From: Pseudomonas sp. AL03
GTDB lineage: Bacteria > Pseudomonadota > Gammaproteobacteria > Pseudomonadales > Pseudomonadaceae
Assembly (NCBI RefSeq): GCF_029960815.1
Contig: NZ_JASBRE010000003.1
Coordinates: forward strand, 186,001 to 250,000
Direction: 5' to 3'
Length of the DNA: 64,000 nt
This document shows positions 19,479-29,678 of this stretch, in pieces. The first letter of the stretch is position 1. Every line of letters begins with the position of its first letter. Position numbers and translations under genes: made by a program. The notes under the pieces are model-generated. The model was not told the DNA's origin and did not search any database. It saw only the letters and a program-made list of their open reading frames with translations.

Positions 19479-19667
19479 CTAGCCGCCATCAGTGTCGATA
19501 TCGGCATCGGTCTCATCCCCAGATTTTGGCCGATCGGGACTCGGCTTGAAACCCGGACTGAACTCATTATCGTTATCCGTGTGGATATTCTTCTGGTCAA
19601 CCGCTTTGTCTGCGCTTTCGGGTTCGGCGGTTTTTGCGTCTTCTTCAAGACCACGGTCATCGTTCAT
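19479..19667 (-). CDS. Small acidic hypothetical protein
   Basis: This 62-residue protein starts at ATG 19667 with GAGG six bases upstream. It is highly acidic and probably disordered (MNDDRGLEEDAKTAEPE; ends DETDADIDTDGG), with no hydrophobic segment. I do not recognise a family. Good ribosome binding site, its own share of a bidirectional terminator and biased composition support a real gene. Confidence 0.65.
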   Translation of the reverse strand: MNDDRGLEEDAKTAEPESADKAVDQKNIHTDNDNEFSPGFKPSPDRPKSGDETDADIDTDGG

Positions 19668-19841
19668 AAGTACCTCATTCGTCACTGCAAATGCGCGGCT
19701 GAAACAGTCGCGCTTTGTAGATTCGAAACCTCCCCGGGGACAGGGTTCCATCGCAAAGGAAATTCAAGGTCAAAAGCCGCAACCCTTTGACTATGCTCAA
19801 GTGACGGACACTGACTGATCATCTCACCCTGGAGCCCGTCG

Positions 19842-21785
19842 ATGAAGCGTGACATCCGTTTGCTGATCGTCGACAACAACGTCGCTACGCGCTACGCCCT
19901 GCGCCGGCGCCTGGAGCGCTACGGCTATGAAGTGCTCGAAGCCGGCACGGGTAGCGAAGGCCTGGAGCTGATCGAAAGCGTAGCGATCGACGCGCTGATC
20001 CTCGACGTCAATCTGCCGGACATGAGCGGTTTCGACATCGTGCGCAAACTGCGCGCCGAACCCGCCACCGCCCTGCTACCGGTGATTCACGTATCGGCGG
20101 CCTCGATCCAGACCGGCGACATCATCACCGGCCTGGACGCGGGTGCCGATGCCTACCTGATCCACCCGGTGGATGCGGATGTACTGCTCGCGACCTTGCG
20201 CACCTTGCTGCGGGTGCGTGAAACCGAAAATGCCCTGCGCGAAAGCGAGGCGCGGTTTCGTGAAATCTTTGTCAATGTGTCGGCGCCCATCGCGGTGCTG
20301 GACGCTGAGTTAAAGGTGCACGAATGCAACCATGCCTTCACGCAGCTGATTCAGGACAACCTCAACCCGGACGCCCTGCGCGAGTGCTTTGCCGAAGACC
20401 AGGACGCCGTCATCGAGGAACTGCGTCTGCGTCTGGCCTATGGCGAGCGCTGGAAAGGCACGCTGAGCATGCGGGTCCACGGCGAGGCTCGCGAAACCGA
20501 GTGGCAAATTTCGCCGTACCGCACGCCGGAACTGAGCCTGGTGTTTGTCGAGGATGTCACTGAACACCGTCACCGCGAACGCTCGCACCTGGCCCGGCTT
20601 GACGACGCCACCACCCAGTTGGCCAAAGAAGTCGCCGAGCGGGCGCGAACCGAAGCTCAGCTGCTGCAAGTGCAGAAAATGGATGCACTGGGCAAGCTGA
20701 CCGGGGGCATCGCTCACGACTTCAATAACTTGCTGACCGGCATCATCACCAGCCTGGAATTGATTCTGAAACGGATCGCCGCCTCACGCACCGACAAGGT
20801 TCAGTTTTACGCCGAAGCCGCCTTGAACTCGGCCATGAGTGCCGCGTCCCTGACCCATCGCCTGCTCGCCTTCGCTCGCCAACAGCCACTCGATACCCGG
20901 CCCGTGGACATCAACGAGCACGTGCGTTCCCTTGAGGAACTGCTGGTGCGCACCATCGGCGAGCGCATTGCCCTGAAACTCGAATTGACCTCTAAACCCG
21001 CCATCGCCCTGGTCGACCCCATTCAGCTCGAAAGCGCGATGCTCAATCTGGTGATCAACGCTCGCGATGCCTTGCCCCAGGGCGGCAACATTTGGGTCAG
21101 CACCTATGCCGCCTATTCCCATGGCGACCCCAATCTGGCCGACGGTGCGTATGTCGCGTTTTCTGTGCGCGATGACGGTACCGGTATCGAACACAGCGTG
21201 ATCGACAAAGTGTTCGACCCGTTTTTCACCACCAAGCCGCTGGGCCAGGGCACAGGACTGGGGTTGTCGACCCTCTACGGTTTCGCCCGGCAATCGGGTG
21301 GCGATGCGCACATCCGCAGCGTCGCCCGGCGCGGCACCGAAGTCACCCTCATGCTGCCGGCCAGTTCCGACTTCACGGCCGACGACGCCGAGTCAACCAC
21401 CGTCGATCATCAGGGTGACGGCCAACATGTGTTGATCGTCGAGGACACGCCGTCGGTGCGCATGTTTGTGGCCGAAGTGTTGGTGGATGCCGGTTACCGT
21501 TGCACGCAGGTGGGCGACATCGAAAGTGCCCTCGAACGCCTGCAACACGACGACTCCATCGACCTGTTGCTGACCGACGTCGGTTTGCCACGCATGAGCG
21601 GCCGCGAGTTGGCCGATGTGGCACGGGGCTGGCGCGAAAAGCTGCCGATCCTGTTCATGACCGGTTATGCCGAAACCGCGATCAACCGTCAGGTGTTCCT
21701 CGGCAATGGCATGGAAATGCTGATCAAGCCGTTCCAGATCAATGAACTGCTGGACAAGGTTCGACGCACGCTGGACGGTTCGTGA
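19842..21785 (+). CDS. Hybrid sensor histidine kinase, REC-PAS-HK-REC
   Basis: This 647-residue soluble protein starts at ATG 19842 after GGAGCCCGTCG. Domains: receiver 1 (about 4-120, phospho-acceptor Asp about 55 in ALILDVNLPDMSG), PAS (about 135-250), HisKA with His about 292 in GGIAHDFNNLL, HATPase (NLVINARDA, GTGLGLSTLYGFARQSGG) and C-terminal receiver 2 (Asp about 579 in LLLTDVGLPRMSG). No transmembrane segment is visible, so it senses a cytoplasmic signal or receives phosphate from another kinase through receiver 1. It converges on uvrA2, with seven bases between the stops. A second kinase of related build lies on the far side of uvrA2. Confidence 0.93.
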   Translation: MKRDIRLLIVDNNVATRYALRRRLERYGYEVLEAGTGSEGLELIESVAIDALILDVNLPDMSGFDIVRKLRAEPATALLPVIHVSAASIQTGDIITGLDAGADAYLIHPVDADVLLATLRTLLRVRETENALRESEARFREIFVNVSAPIAVLDAELKVHECNHAFTQLIQDNLNPDALRECFAEDQDAVIEELRLRLAYGERWKGTLSMRVHGEARETEWQISPYRTPELSLVFVEDVTEHRHRERSHLARLDDATTQLAKEVAERARTEAQLLQVQKMDALGKLTGGIAHDFNNLLTGIITSLELILKRIAASRTDKVQFYAEAALNSAMSAASLTHRLLAFARQQPLDTRPVDINEHVRSLEELLVRTIGERIALKLELTSKPAIALVDPIQLESAMLNLVINARDALPQGGNIWVSTYAAYSHGDPNLADGAYVAFSVRDDGTGIEHSVIDKVFDPFFTTKPLGQGTGLGLSTLYGFARQSGGDAHIRSVARRGTEVTLMLPASSDFTADDAESTTVDHQGDGQHVLIVEDTPSVRMFVAEVLVDAGYRCTQVGDIESALERLQHDDSIDLLLTDVGLPRMSGRELADVARGWREKLPILFMTGYAETAINRQVFLGNGMEMLIKPFQINELLDKVRRTLDGS

Positions 21786-21792
21786 CCGATCA

Positions 21793-24411
21793 TCAACCGA
21801 GGGTTCTGGCCAAAAACGGTGCGGTCCGGCTCTTCTTGCTTTTGGCGACTTTCTGCGGCGTGCCTGCAATAACAATCTTCCCGCCCTGATCCCCCGCCCC
21901 CGGGCCAATGTCGATCACCCAGTCACTCTGCGCAACCACGCGCATTTCATGTTCGACGACGATCACCGTATGCCCCGCCGTCACCAGCGTATTCAACTGT
22001 TCGAGCAAGCGATCGACATCCCTTGGGTGCAATCCGGTGGTGGGCTCGTCGAGCACATACAGCGTGGCCCCACGCTGGTTGCGTTGCAGCTCGGTGGCCA
22101 GTTTGATCCGTTGGGCTTCGCCGCCCGACAGCTCGGTCGCCGGCTGACCGAGGCGCAAGTAACCCAGGCCGATATCGCGCAGCACCTCCAGCGAGCGGTG
22201 AATACCCGGTTGTTCGGCGAATACCGTAACCGCTTCATCCACCGTCAACTGCAACACCTGGGCGATGTTCAAGCCTTGCCAGACGATCGCCAGCGTCTCG
22301 GGGTTGTAGCGCGCGCCGTGGCAGGTCGAGCATGGCGCATAGACGCTGGGCATGAACAGCAACTCGACGCTGACAAAGCCCTCACCTTCGCACGTCGAGC
22401 AACGGCCCTTGGCAACGTTGAAGGAGAACTGACCGGCGTCGTAACCCTCGGCCTGCGCCTCGGGAGTGGCGGCGTACAGTTTGCGCACGTTGTCAAACAG
22501 CCCGGTGTAAGTCGCCAGGTTTGAGCGCGGTGTGCGGCCGATGGGTTTCTGATCGACTTGCACCAGACGCTTGATCGATTCCAGCCCCGTCGTGACCTGA
22601 CCGCCGCTGACTTGCGGTGCGTCGTCCTCAAGGCTCAACGCTTGCGGCTCGCTGTCACTTGCCGCGCGCCCGAGATGAGCGCCCACCAGCTCCAGCAACG
22701 CCTGGCTGACCAAGCTCGATTTACCGGAACCCGAGACGCCCGTCACCGCGGTAAAACAGCCCAGCGGAAACTCGACGCTGAGGTTGTTCAGGTTGTTGCG
22801 GGTGATGCCTTCCAGCCGCAGCCATTCGGTCGCCTGGCGGCTGGCTCGGGGCCGGGTGGCCTGCTCGGCGAACAGATAAGCACGTGTCTGCGAGTTCGTC
22901 ACATCAGCCAAGCCTGGCGGCGGTCCGCTGTACAGGATCCGGCCGCCATGCTCGCCAGCCGCCGGGCCCACATCGATCAACCAGTCGGCGCGGCGCATGG
23001 TTTCCAGGTCATGCTCGACCACGAACAAGGTGTTGCCAGCGGCTTTCAAGCGTTGCAGGGCTTCGAACAGTGCCTCGCCATCCGCCGGGTGCAGACCGGC
23101 CGACGGTTCATCCAGCACGTAAATCACCCCAAACAACTGCGAACCCAATTGCGTCGCCAGGCGCAGACGCTGCAACTCACCGGACGACAGCGTCGGTGTG
23201 CTGCGGTCCAGCGCCAGGTAACCGAGCCCCAGATCAGTTAACGTACTGACCCGCTCCAACAAGTCTTGAGCGATCCGTTGCGCGGCCAGGCGTTTCTCCA
23301 CAGACAGATTCGGTGTGTGGCGCACATCCGGCGCGTTGGCGTGGCCACTGGCGCCGTGGGCGACTCGCTGCTCACGGGCCTCGCGGGTCTGGCTGTGCGT
23401 CAACACCTCGCCCGCCTCGTCGGCCTGTTCGAGGTAACTGTGAGCGGCCACCGGCTTCAGCACTTGCGCCACTTGCAGCAACGGCATCTGCGACAATTCG
23501 CCGATGTCGTAACCGGCAAACGTCACCGACAACGCCTCGCGCTTGAGCCGTTTGCCGTCGCACAGCGGGCACGGGCTGCCGAGCATGAATTGAGAGACGC
23601 GCTTCTTCATCAGCGCGCTTTGCGAATGGCTGAAGGTGTGCAGGATGTAGCGCCGGGCGCCGGTGAACGTGCCCTGGTAACTCGGCTCCATCTTGCGTTT
23701 GAGCGCGACGTTGGTTTCTTCGGGGGTGAGCCCGGCGTACACCGGCACCGTCGGTGTTTCTTCGGTGAAGAGAATCCAGTCGCGCTGCTTTTTCGGCAGA
23801 TCGCGCCAGGGTTTGTCGACGTCGTAACCCAGGGTCACCAGAATGTCGCGCAGGTTTTGTCCCTGCCAGGCGGTGGGCCAGGAGGCGACCGCGCGCTGGC
23901 GAATGGTCAGGCTCGGGTCCGGGACCATCAGGGCTTCGGTGACTTCATAAACCCGTCCCAACCCATGGCATTCCAGACACGCGCCCTGGGGCGTATTGGG
24001 CGAAAAGTCTTCGGCATACAGCATCGGCTGCCCCGGCGGATAACTGCCGGCCCGGGAGTAAAGCATGCGGATCAGGCTCGACAACGTCGTCACGCTGCCC
24101 ACCGAAGACCGCGTGCTCGGTGTGCCCCGTTGTTGTTGCAGGGCCACCGCCGGCGGCAAGCCTTCGATGGAGTCGACGTCCGGCACCCCGACCTGATCGA
24201 TCAGTCGCCGCGCATAAGGCGCCACGGATTCGAAATAGCGGCGTTGCGCTTCGGCGTAGAGGGTCGAGAACGCCAGTGACGACTTCCCCGAACCGGACAC
24301 GCCGGTGAACACCACCAGGGCATCCCGGGGAATGTCGACATCGACGTTTTTGAGATTGTGTTCCCGGGCGCCGCGCACCCTGACCATGCCTGAGGGAGGG
24401 TTGGAAGTCAT
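21793..24411 (-). CDS. uvrA2: UvrA-like excinuclease subunit, class II (UvrA2)
   Basis: From ATG 24411 the protein has 872 residues, shorter than housekeeping UvrA (about 940), consistent with class II UvrA that lacks the UvrB-binding insertion. Both ABC halves are complete: [11 protein letters not shown] (about 35-45) with [14 protein letters not shown], and a second [12 protein letters not shown] with [15 protein letters not shown] and [13 protein letters not shown] zinc-finger pattern CSTCEGEG ... CSTCHGAR is in the second half. Class II UvrA proteins are linked to damage tolerance and drug resistance rather than core repair (family knowledge). The in-frame upstream ATG at 24492 lies in a repeat and is rejected. 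Confidence 0.9.
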   Translation of the reverse strand: MTSNPPSGMVRVRGAREHNLKNVDVDIPRDALVVFTGVSGSGKSSLAFSTLYAEAQRRYFESVAPYARRLIDQVGVPDVDSIEGLPPAVALQQQRGTPSTRSSVGSVTTLSSLIRMLYSRAGSYPPGQPMLYAEDFSPNTPQGACLECHGLGRVYEVTEALMVPDPSLTIRQRAVASWPTAWQGQNLRDILVTLGYDVDKPWRDLPKKQRDWILFTEETPTVPVYAGLTPEETNVALKRKMEPSYQGTFTGARRYILHTFSHSQSALMKKRVSQFMLGSPCPLCDGKRLKREALSVTFAGYDIGELSQMPLLQVAQVLKPVAAHSYLEQADEAGEVLTHSQTREAREQRVAHGASGHANAPDVRHTPNLSVEKRLAAQRIAQDLLERVSTLTDLGLGYLALDRSTPTLSSGELQRLRLATQLGSQLFGVIYVLDEPSAGLHPADGEALFEALQRLKAAGNTLFVVEHDLETMRRADWLIDVGPAAGEHGGRILYSGPPPGLADVTNSQTRAYLFAEQATRPRASRQATEWLRLEGITRNNLNNLSVEFPLGCFTAVTGVSGSGKSSLVSQALLELVGAHLGRAASDSEPQALSLEDDAPQVSGGQVTTGLESIKRLVQVDQKPIGRTPRSNLATYTGLFDNVRKLYAATPEAQAEGYDAGQFSFNVAKGRCSTCEGEGFVSVELLFMPSVYAPCSTCHGARYNPETLAIVWQGLNIAQVLQLTVDEAVTVFAEQPGIHRSLEVLRDIGLGYLRLGQPATELSGGEAQRIKLATELQRNQRGATLYVLDEPTTGLHPRDVDRLLEQLNTLVTAGHTVIVVEHEMRVVAQSDWVIDIGPGAGDQGGKIVIAGTPQKVAKSKKSRTAPFLARTLG

Positions 24412-24452
24412 GGACCTGCCTTGGTTAAATAGCGGAAAGAACTCTGACGTTT

Positions 24453-24483
24453 GATCGTTCCCACGCTCCGCGTGGGAACGATC
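24453..24483. repeat. REP hairpin, GATCGTTCCCACGC core
   Basis: A perfect stem GATCGTTCCCACG / CGTGGGAACGATC shares its core with the repeat at 2067-2173. It lies between the second hybrid kinase gene and uvrA2, both on the minus strand. Confidence 0.88.
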
Positions 24484-24498
24484 AACGATCAAATCGGG

Positions 24499-26610
24499 TT
24501 AGCCATTGAGCACCGTGCGGACCATCTGTGTGAGCGCCTCGGGACCATAGGGTTTGCTCAGCAGCCAGGTGTCGGGGCTGAGTTGGTGATTGCGCGAAAT
24601 AATGTCACGGGTGTGGCCCGAGGTGAACAGCACGGCCACCGGCGGCGTCTGCACCTTGGCCCAGGCGGCCAGGTCCGAGCTTTTGATCAGGCCGGGCATG
24701 ACCACGTCGGTGAAAATCAGGTCCACTGCCGCGCCCTCCAGCAACATCTGCATGGCGACGTCACCGTTGGCAGCCGTCAGGACTTGATAACCTGCTTCGC
24801 TCAGTAATTCCACCGCAGCGCTGCGCACCGCCTCGTTGTCCTCGACCACCAGAATGGTTTCGTGTCCGCCTCGTTGTTGCGGATCGTGAAGTGTCGTTTC
24901 GCTCTGCATCGGACGCAGGCTGCGAGGGAAATACAGTTGCACCCGAGTGCCCTGCCCGACCACGCTGGAAATCTCGATATGCCCGCCACTCTGCTTGACG
25001 AAACCGAACACCATGCTCAATCCAAGCCCCGTGCCCTGGCCGTCGGCCTTGGTGGTAAAAAACGGTTCGAAAGCCTGTGCGAGTACCTGCGGCGACATGC
25101 CGACACCCGTGTCAGCCACCGCTGCACAAACATAGTCACCGGCGACGATGCCCTTGCCTGCACAAAACTTGCTATCCAGGACAATGTTCTCGGCGCTCAG
25201 GTTAATGGTCCCCTCGCCTTTCATGGCGTCCCGGGCATTGATCGCCAGATTGAGGATGGCGTTTTCCAGTTGATTGCGGTCCACGTAGATGTGCCAAAGG
25301 GCTTCATCTGCGCAGACATTGATCTGGAGGGTTTCCCCCAGCGCTCGCTGCAACAATTCACCGAGTCCGTCAAAGACCTGCCGCAGATCGCAGACTGCTG
25401 GCGACAAGGGCTGACGACGGGCGAACGCGAGCAATTGCGAAGACAGTTTGGCGCCGCGCTCGACCGCGGCAATCGACGCACTGACCCGGCGCTGCACGTT
25501 GGCGTTGTCCGGTTCATGCCGCGCCAGCAAGTGCAGGTTGCCGGCGATCACCTGCAAGAGGTTGTTGAAGTCATGGGCCACGCCGCCGGTGAGGCCGCCG
25601 ATGGCTTCGAGTTTCTGGGATTGACGCAGTTGTTCTTCAGCGGCCAGCCGCGCTTCGACTTCGTCGGCAACGCGTTGCTCCAGGTTGCGGGTGAACTTGA
25701 GCAAGGATTCTTCGGCGGTCTTGCGTTCGTGGATGTCGATCAACACCCCGGGAAAACGGAACGGTTCGCCCTGTTTATTGAACTCGCAGCCACCACTCGC
25801 TTGCACCCACAGATAACTGCCACCAGGGCGCTGGACCCGATACTCGGCGTTAAAGGGTTCGCCGGTTTCCACTGATTGATTGATCTGTTCCTGCACCCAA
25901 CTGCGGTCATCGGGATGGATCTGTGCTTCGGCGATGTCCGTTGGCAAGTCGGTCAGGTTTTGCTCGGGCGGGTAAGAAAAGGTGCGGGCGAAACGCTCAT
26001 CGCCGGAGAGCACATTACCCTTGATGTCCCAGACGAACGAGCCGAGCAAAGCCCCGGCATTGAGCGCCAGGCGCACCCGTTCGTTGTCGGCGTGATAGGC
26101 GTCCTCGGCGGCCTGACGACGGCGTTCGGAAATCACATGCTCGGTGGTCTCGACCACCATCGCCATGACCCCGGCCGGTTTCCCCTCATCATCAGCCACC
26201 GGGCTGTAATAGAGGTCCAGCCAGACGTCTTCGGGTATGCCGTCCCTCAAAAGCACAAACTCTTTATTGCGATAGGACAATGTGCCGCCGGCCAGGCAGG
26301 TGTCGACCACATGCCGATTGAACTCGGCGACTTCCGGCCAGCCCAGTTCCACCGGGGAGCCCAACAGGTAAGGATGTCGGCCACCGGCAAACGTCGAGTA
26401 CGCATCGTTATAGATCATGTAACCCGCACGACCCCACAGCATCACCATCGGCAGTGGGGACGCGAGCATCAACTGCACCGCGCTGCACAGGCTTGCGGGC
26501 CAGGTGTCCATGCCCCCCAACTCAGTCACGCTCCAGTCGAACGCGCAGATACGCCTGGCCATTTCACCGTTCCAGCCGGCACACCTGTGGCTATCGTCTA
26601 GAAACTGCAT
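24499..26610 (-). CDS. Hybrid sensor histidine kinase, PAS-PAS-HK-REC
   Basis: This 703-residue soluble protein has an N-terminal PAS-like/GAF-like region (about 25-170, GYMIYNDAYSTFAGGRHP), a PAS-PAC (about 190-305, IHPDDRSWVQEQI), a coiled-coil linker, then HisKA with His 346 in GGVAHDFNNLL. HATPase motifs follow (NLAINARDAM, GTGLGLSMVFGFVKQSGG) and a C-terminal receiver has Asp near 635 (DLIFTDVVMPG). The first PAS resembles bacterial photoreceptor-associated kinases, but no LOV cysteine motif is seen. It is upstream of uvrA2 on the same strand with an 87-base gap containing a REP hairpin, so they may be cotranscribed. Confidence 0.92.
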   Translation of the reverse strand: MQFLDDSHRCAGWNGEMARRICAFDWSVTELGGMDTWPASLCSAVQLMLASPLPMVMLWGRAGYMIYNDAYSTFAGGRHPYLLGSPVELGWPEVAEFNRHVVDTCLAGGTLSYRNKEFVLLRDGIPEDVWLDLYYSPVADDEGKPAGVMAMVVETTEHVISERRRQAAEDAYHADNERVRLALNAGALLGSFVWDIKGNVLSGDERFARTFSYPPEQNLTDLPTDIAEAQIHPDDRSWVQEQINQSVETGEPFNAEYRVQRPGGSYLWVQASGGCEFNKQGEPFRFPGVLIDIHERKTAEESLLKFTRNLEQRVADEVEARLAAEEQLRQSQKLEAIGGLTGGVAHDFNNLLQVIAGNLHLLARHEPDNANVQRRVSASIAAVERGAKLSSQLLAFARRQPLSPAVCDLRQVFDGLGELLQRALGETLQINVCADEALWHIYVDRNQLENAILNLAINARDAMKGEGTINLSAENIVLDSKFCAGKGIVAGDYVCAAVADTGVGMSPQVLAQAFEPFFTTKADGQGTGLGLSMVFGFVKQSGGHIEISSVVGQGTRVQLYFPRSLRPMQSETTLHDPQQRGGHETILVVEDNEAVRSAAVELLSEAGYQVLTAANGDVAMQMLLEGAAVDLIFTDVVMPGLIKSSDLAAWAKVQTPPVAVLFTSGHTRDIISRNHQLSPDTWLLSKPYGPEALTQMVRTVLNG

Positions 26611-26773
26611 CGACTGATTGTGTATCCCTGTAGATGAGCTGGCTTGAGGGATTGCAACGGCATGTGGACGGTGCGTGCCCGTTTGTTTCGAGCATTGCGG
26701 TCGCCAATGGTTTCATAGAGGTTAGCTGATTCTTCACCAGCAGATTTTTGTGGATTTTCCTGAGGAAAACCCT

Positions 26774-26832
26774 GTAGCAGCTGCCGAGCCTGCGAGGCTG
26801 CGTTCGCAGCCTCGAGGCTCGGCAGCTGCTAC
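26774..26832. repeat. REP-type hairpin
   Basis: The arms GTAGCAGCTGCCGAGCCT / AGGCTCGGCAGCTGCTAC enclose a second nested stem (GCGAGGCTGCG with TTCG). It lies just downstream of the GntR gene and may terminate it. Confidence 0.88.
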
Positions 26833-26843
26833 GGATCCCACCC

Positions 26844-27533
26844 TCACACCTCGATCAGGTGCTTGAGCGGGTGGTAGCCGGTTTTCAACGTGGCGGCGAC
26901 GTCGAGGATCGCTTTCTCAATGCCATTCAAATGCATGCAAGTCAGTTCGATCGCGGCACTTTGATTGCCCGCTTCGATGAACTCGATCAGCCGCAAATGT
27001 TCATCGTCGCGGCAGGCTTCATGGCTGTCGTCATCCAGCGCGGCGGCGTACAGCGAGGCGCGGGATATCAGCTTGCGGAACCAGTCCAGCAGCACCGGGT
27101 TATTCAGGCTTTGCGCGAGTTTGATGTGGAACTCGCCGAGCAGATGAATCAGCCGCTCATGGTCGCCACTGCGGTGCGCTTCATCCTCCAGCAGCAAGTG
27201 ATCACGCAAGTCCTGGGTCACGGCGGAATCACGCCGGCGGCAGAGTTCGGTGACGATGCCGATTTCGATCAGACGCCTGGTTTCGAACAACGAACGGATT
27301 TCTTCATCACTCGGCAACGACACCGACGCGCCTTTGTTGGGTTCGGTGGTGACCAGCCCGTCGGCCTCCAACTGTTTGAGTGCAGCACGAACCGACGTCC
27401 GGCTGACATTAAAAAGTTCGGCCAATGACGCTTCGCCAAGCTTCATGCCGGGACGCAATGAACGTTTGCTGATTGCCTCGTAAACCCCTTGGTAGACACG
27501 GTCGACCGTGGTCTCCAGTTTTTTCTCGGACAT
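26844..27533 (-). CDS. GntR family regulator, FadR/FCD subfamily
   Basis: From ATG 27533 (AGGAG with a seven-base gap) the protein has 229 residues. The N-terminal winged helix (MKLGEASLAELFNVSRTSVR, LKQLEADGLV) is followed by an all-helical FCD ligand domain with EFHIKLAQSLNNPVL, DDEHLRLIEFIEAG and MHLNGIE, including likely metal-binding Asp and His residues. It is divergent from the ABC importer operon with 140 bases between, and is the probable repressor of that operon, relieved by the imported substrate or a metabolite (inference). Confidence 0.92.
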   Translation of the reverse strand: MSEKKLETTVDRVYQGVYEAISKRSLRPGMKLGEASLAELFNVSRTSVRAALKQLEADGLVTTEPNKGASVSLPSDEEIRSLFETRRLIEIGIVTELCRRRDSAVTQDLRDHLLLEDEAHRSGDHERLIHLLGEFHIKLAQSLNNPVLLDWFRKLISRASLYAAALDDDSHEACRDDEHLRLIEFIEAGNQSAAIELTCMHLNGIEKAILDVAATLKTGYHPLKHLIEV

Positions 27534-27628
27534 CTGAACACTCCTATTGCGCGAAACAACCGCCCCCTGGCGATGAGCAGCCATTGAAAAAGGGGGTTGC
27601 GCGAGCAGGTTAATCCGGGTATTTCTAA

Positions 27629-27653
27629 ATTGCATCCAGATATTGCATACAAT
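27629..27653 (+). promoter_or_regulatory. Putative GntR operator/promoter of the importer-amidohydrolase operon
   Basis: The 25-base stretch holds two direct copies of ATTGCAT (27629-27635 and 27642-27648). The second is part of the near-palindrome ATTGCATACAAT, close to the TGTATACA-type sites bound by FCD regulators. The end TACAAT resembles a -10 box. It lies 20 bases before the ATPase start, in the divergent gap. Confidence 0.5.
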
Positions 27654-27673
27654 AATTAGAGGAATGCACCATT

Positions 27674-28759
27674 ATGGGTCGTCCAGTCGCAATCGAAGTG
27701 CGTAATGTATCTAAACGGTATTCCGACGATCCGGGGTTGGCTCCAGCCCTCGACAACGTTTCAGTCGACATTACCGACAACGAATTCTTCACCCTGCTCG
27801 GCCCTTCCGGCTGCGGTAAAACTACCTTGTTACGCACCATCGCCGGTTTCGAACAGGTCAGCGAGGGCGAGATTCGTCTGGCCGGCGAACCGGTCAATGA
27901 CTTGCCGCCGTTCAAGCGCCGGGTCAACACAGTGTTCCAGAGCTACGCGCTGTTTCCGCACATGAGTGTCGCGCAGAATATCGCCTTCGGCCTCGAGATG
28001 CAGGGTCTTGATCGCAAGCTCATCGCGCAACGGGTCGATGAGATGCTGGCACTGGTACAAATGCAACACCTGGCCAAGCGCACACCGGCCGAGTTGTCCG
28101 GTGGCCAGCAGCAGCGCGTGGCGCTGGCTCGGGCCCTGGCGCCGAAACCCAAAGTGCTGTTGCTGGATGAACCGCTGTCGGCGCTGGACTTGAAGCTGCG
28201 CAAGGAAATGCAGGTCGAACTCAAGCGCGTGCAGAAGGAAGCCGGGATCACCTTCATTTTCGTCACCCACGATCAGGAAGAAGCCCTGACCCTGTCTGAT
28301 CGCATTGCCGTGATGTCCGCCGGCAAGATCCTGCAGATCGGTACGCCCAACGACATTTACGAACGCCCGCAGCATCAGTTTGTCGCCCAGTTCATTGGCG
28401 ACATCAACTTTCTCCCCGGCCATCTCAAGCGCGGTCAGCAGAACGAAAAGCTCTTCGTGCCCAATGGCATGCCGGTGGAAATCCCCTGCCCGGCCCAAGG
28501 CTTCGACGGCGCGGCCGTGCAATTGGCCTTCCGCCCGGAGCGTTCGCAACTGGTCGACCCTACGCAACCGCATCACCTGCGCGGCGTGATTGAAGCGGTG
28601 TTGTATGTCGGCACCGCGACCCTTTACCAATGCCGATTGAACAACGACATCAAAGTCATGCTGCGCGAGAACAACGAAGGCCTGAACCGCGGCCGGGTGG
28701 TCGGTGATCGCGTCGCGGTCAACCTGCCGCCCCACGCCTGCCTGTTGATGGAGGCCTGA
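27674..28759 (+). CDS. ABC importer ATPase, PotA-type
   Basis: This 361-residue protein energises the importer from the cytoplasmic face. Visible motifs are Walker [12 protein letters not shown] (about 43-53), Q-loop, signature [15 protein letters not shown] (about 142-156), Walker [13 protein letters not shown] and the H-loop FVTHDQEEA. The C-terminal third is a TOBE-type regulatory domain ([13 protein letters not shown]). It is most similar to PotA/PotG of polyamine importers, but the actual ligand of this group cannot be fixed. The ATG has GAGG 10 bases upstream. First gene of the operon. Confidence 0.93.
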   Translation: MGRPVAIEVRNVSKRYSDDPGLAPALDNVSVDITDNEFFTLLGPSGCGKTTLLRTIAGFEQVSEGEIRLAGEPVNDLPPFKRRVNTVFQSYALFPHMSVAQNIAFGLEMQGLDRKLIAQRVDEMLALVQMQHLAKRTPAELSGGQQQRVALARALAPKPKVLLLDEPLSALDLKLRKEMQVELKRVQKEAGITFIFVTHDQEEALTLSDRIAVMSAGKILQIGTPNDIYERPQHQFVAQFIGDINFLPGHLKRGQQNEKLFVPNGMPVEIPCPAQGFDGAAVQLAFRPERSQLVDPTQPHHLRGVIEAVLYVGTATLYQCRLNNDIKVMLRENNEGLNRGRVVGDRVAVNLPPHACLLMEA

Positions 28760-28760
28760 G

Positions 28761-29678
28761 ATGAGCGTCAGCAGCACTTCTCCCGCCCTTAACCGTGCGC
28801 TGTTGCTCAGCCCGGTGGTTTTGACTTTGCTGGCGCTGATTGCCATTCCGCTCGGCATCATGGGCTACATCAGCCTATTGCCACGCAACGTTTACGGTGG
28901 CGTCGACTGGCAGGCCAACTGGCAATTGCAAAGCTACGTGCAGCTGTTTTTCCAGGAAGGTTTCGACGGTGAACTGGAACTGAACTGGGTCTACGCCCAG
29001 GCGCTGTTGCGCTCGGTGTTCCAGGCCGGTGGCACCACGTTGCTGTGTTTTCTGTTTGGCTTCCCGGTCGCCTTGTGGATGTCGAGCCTGACCCCGCGCC
29101 GGCGCAACCTCATGGTGTTGCTGATCACCATTCCGTTCTGGACCAACCTGCTGATCCGCAATTACGCCTGGCTGATCATCCTGCGCGAACACGGCTGGGT
29201 CGCCCAAAGCATTAATGCACTGTTCCCCCAGGCCGGTGGCATCACCCTGCTCTACAACGACTTCGCCGTCAGCGTCGGGCTGGTCTACAGCTTCCTGCCG
29301 TTCATGATTTTGCCGATCTACTCGACCCTGGAGAAACTCGACTGGCGTCTGGTGGAAGCGGCTTACGACCTTGGCGCCAACCGCTGGCACGCGTTGCGGC
29401 GGATCATTCTGCCGCTGTCGATGCCCGGCGTGATTGCCGGTGCGCTGCTGGTGTTCGTACCGAGCCTCGGCGCCTTCATCACCCCGGCGATTCTCGGCGG
29501 AGGCAAGACGCTGATGATCGGCAACCTGATCCAGCAACAGTTCGGCACCGCGCGCAACTGGCCGCTGGGCAGTTCGTTGTCGTTCCTGCTGCTGGGGATT
29601 CTGCTGCTGTCCCTGGTGCTTTACGCCCTCTATAGCCGCAAGGCCGCCAAGAACCTGCGTCGGGGAGCCACCGCATGA
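28761..29678 (+). CDS. ABC importer permease, PotB-type
   Basis: This 305-residue protein starts one base after the ATPase stop. Six hydrophobic segments are visible, starting with LLLSPVVLTLLALIAIPLGI. The EAA loop LVEAAYDLGANRWHALRRIILPLSMPG contacts the ATPase. The pattern matches the first permease of spermidine/putrescine importers. Confidence 0.93.
   Translation: MSVSSTSPALNRALLLSPVVLTLLALIAIPLGIMGYISLLPRNVYGGVDWQANWQLQSYVQLFFQEGFDGELELNWVYAQALLRSVFQAGGTTLLCFLFGFPVALWMSSLTPRRRNLMVLLITIPFWTNLLIRNYAWLIILREHGWVAQSINALFPQAGGITLLYNDFAVSVGLVYSFLPFMILPIYSTLEKLDWRLVEAAYDLGANRWHALRRIILPLSMPGVIAGALLVFVPSLGAFITPAILGGGKTLMIGNLIQQQFGTARNWPLGSSLSFLLLGILLLSLVLYALYSRKAAKNLRRGATA

Noticed and set aside
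27534..27635. Upstream extension of the GntR regulator
   Set aside because: It would run through the operator-like region, and ATG 27533 has a clear AGGAG site.
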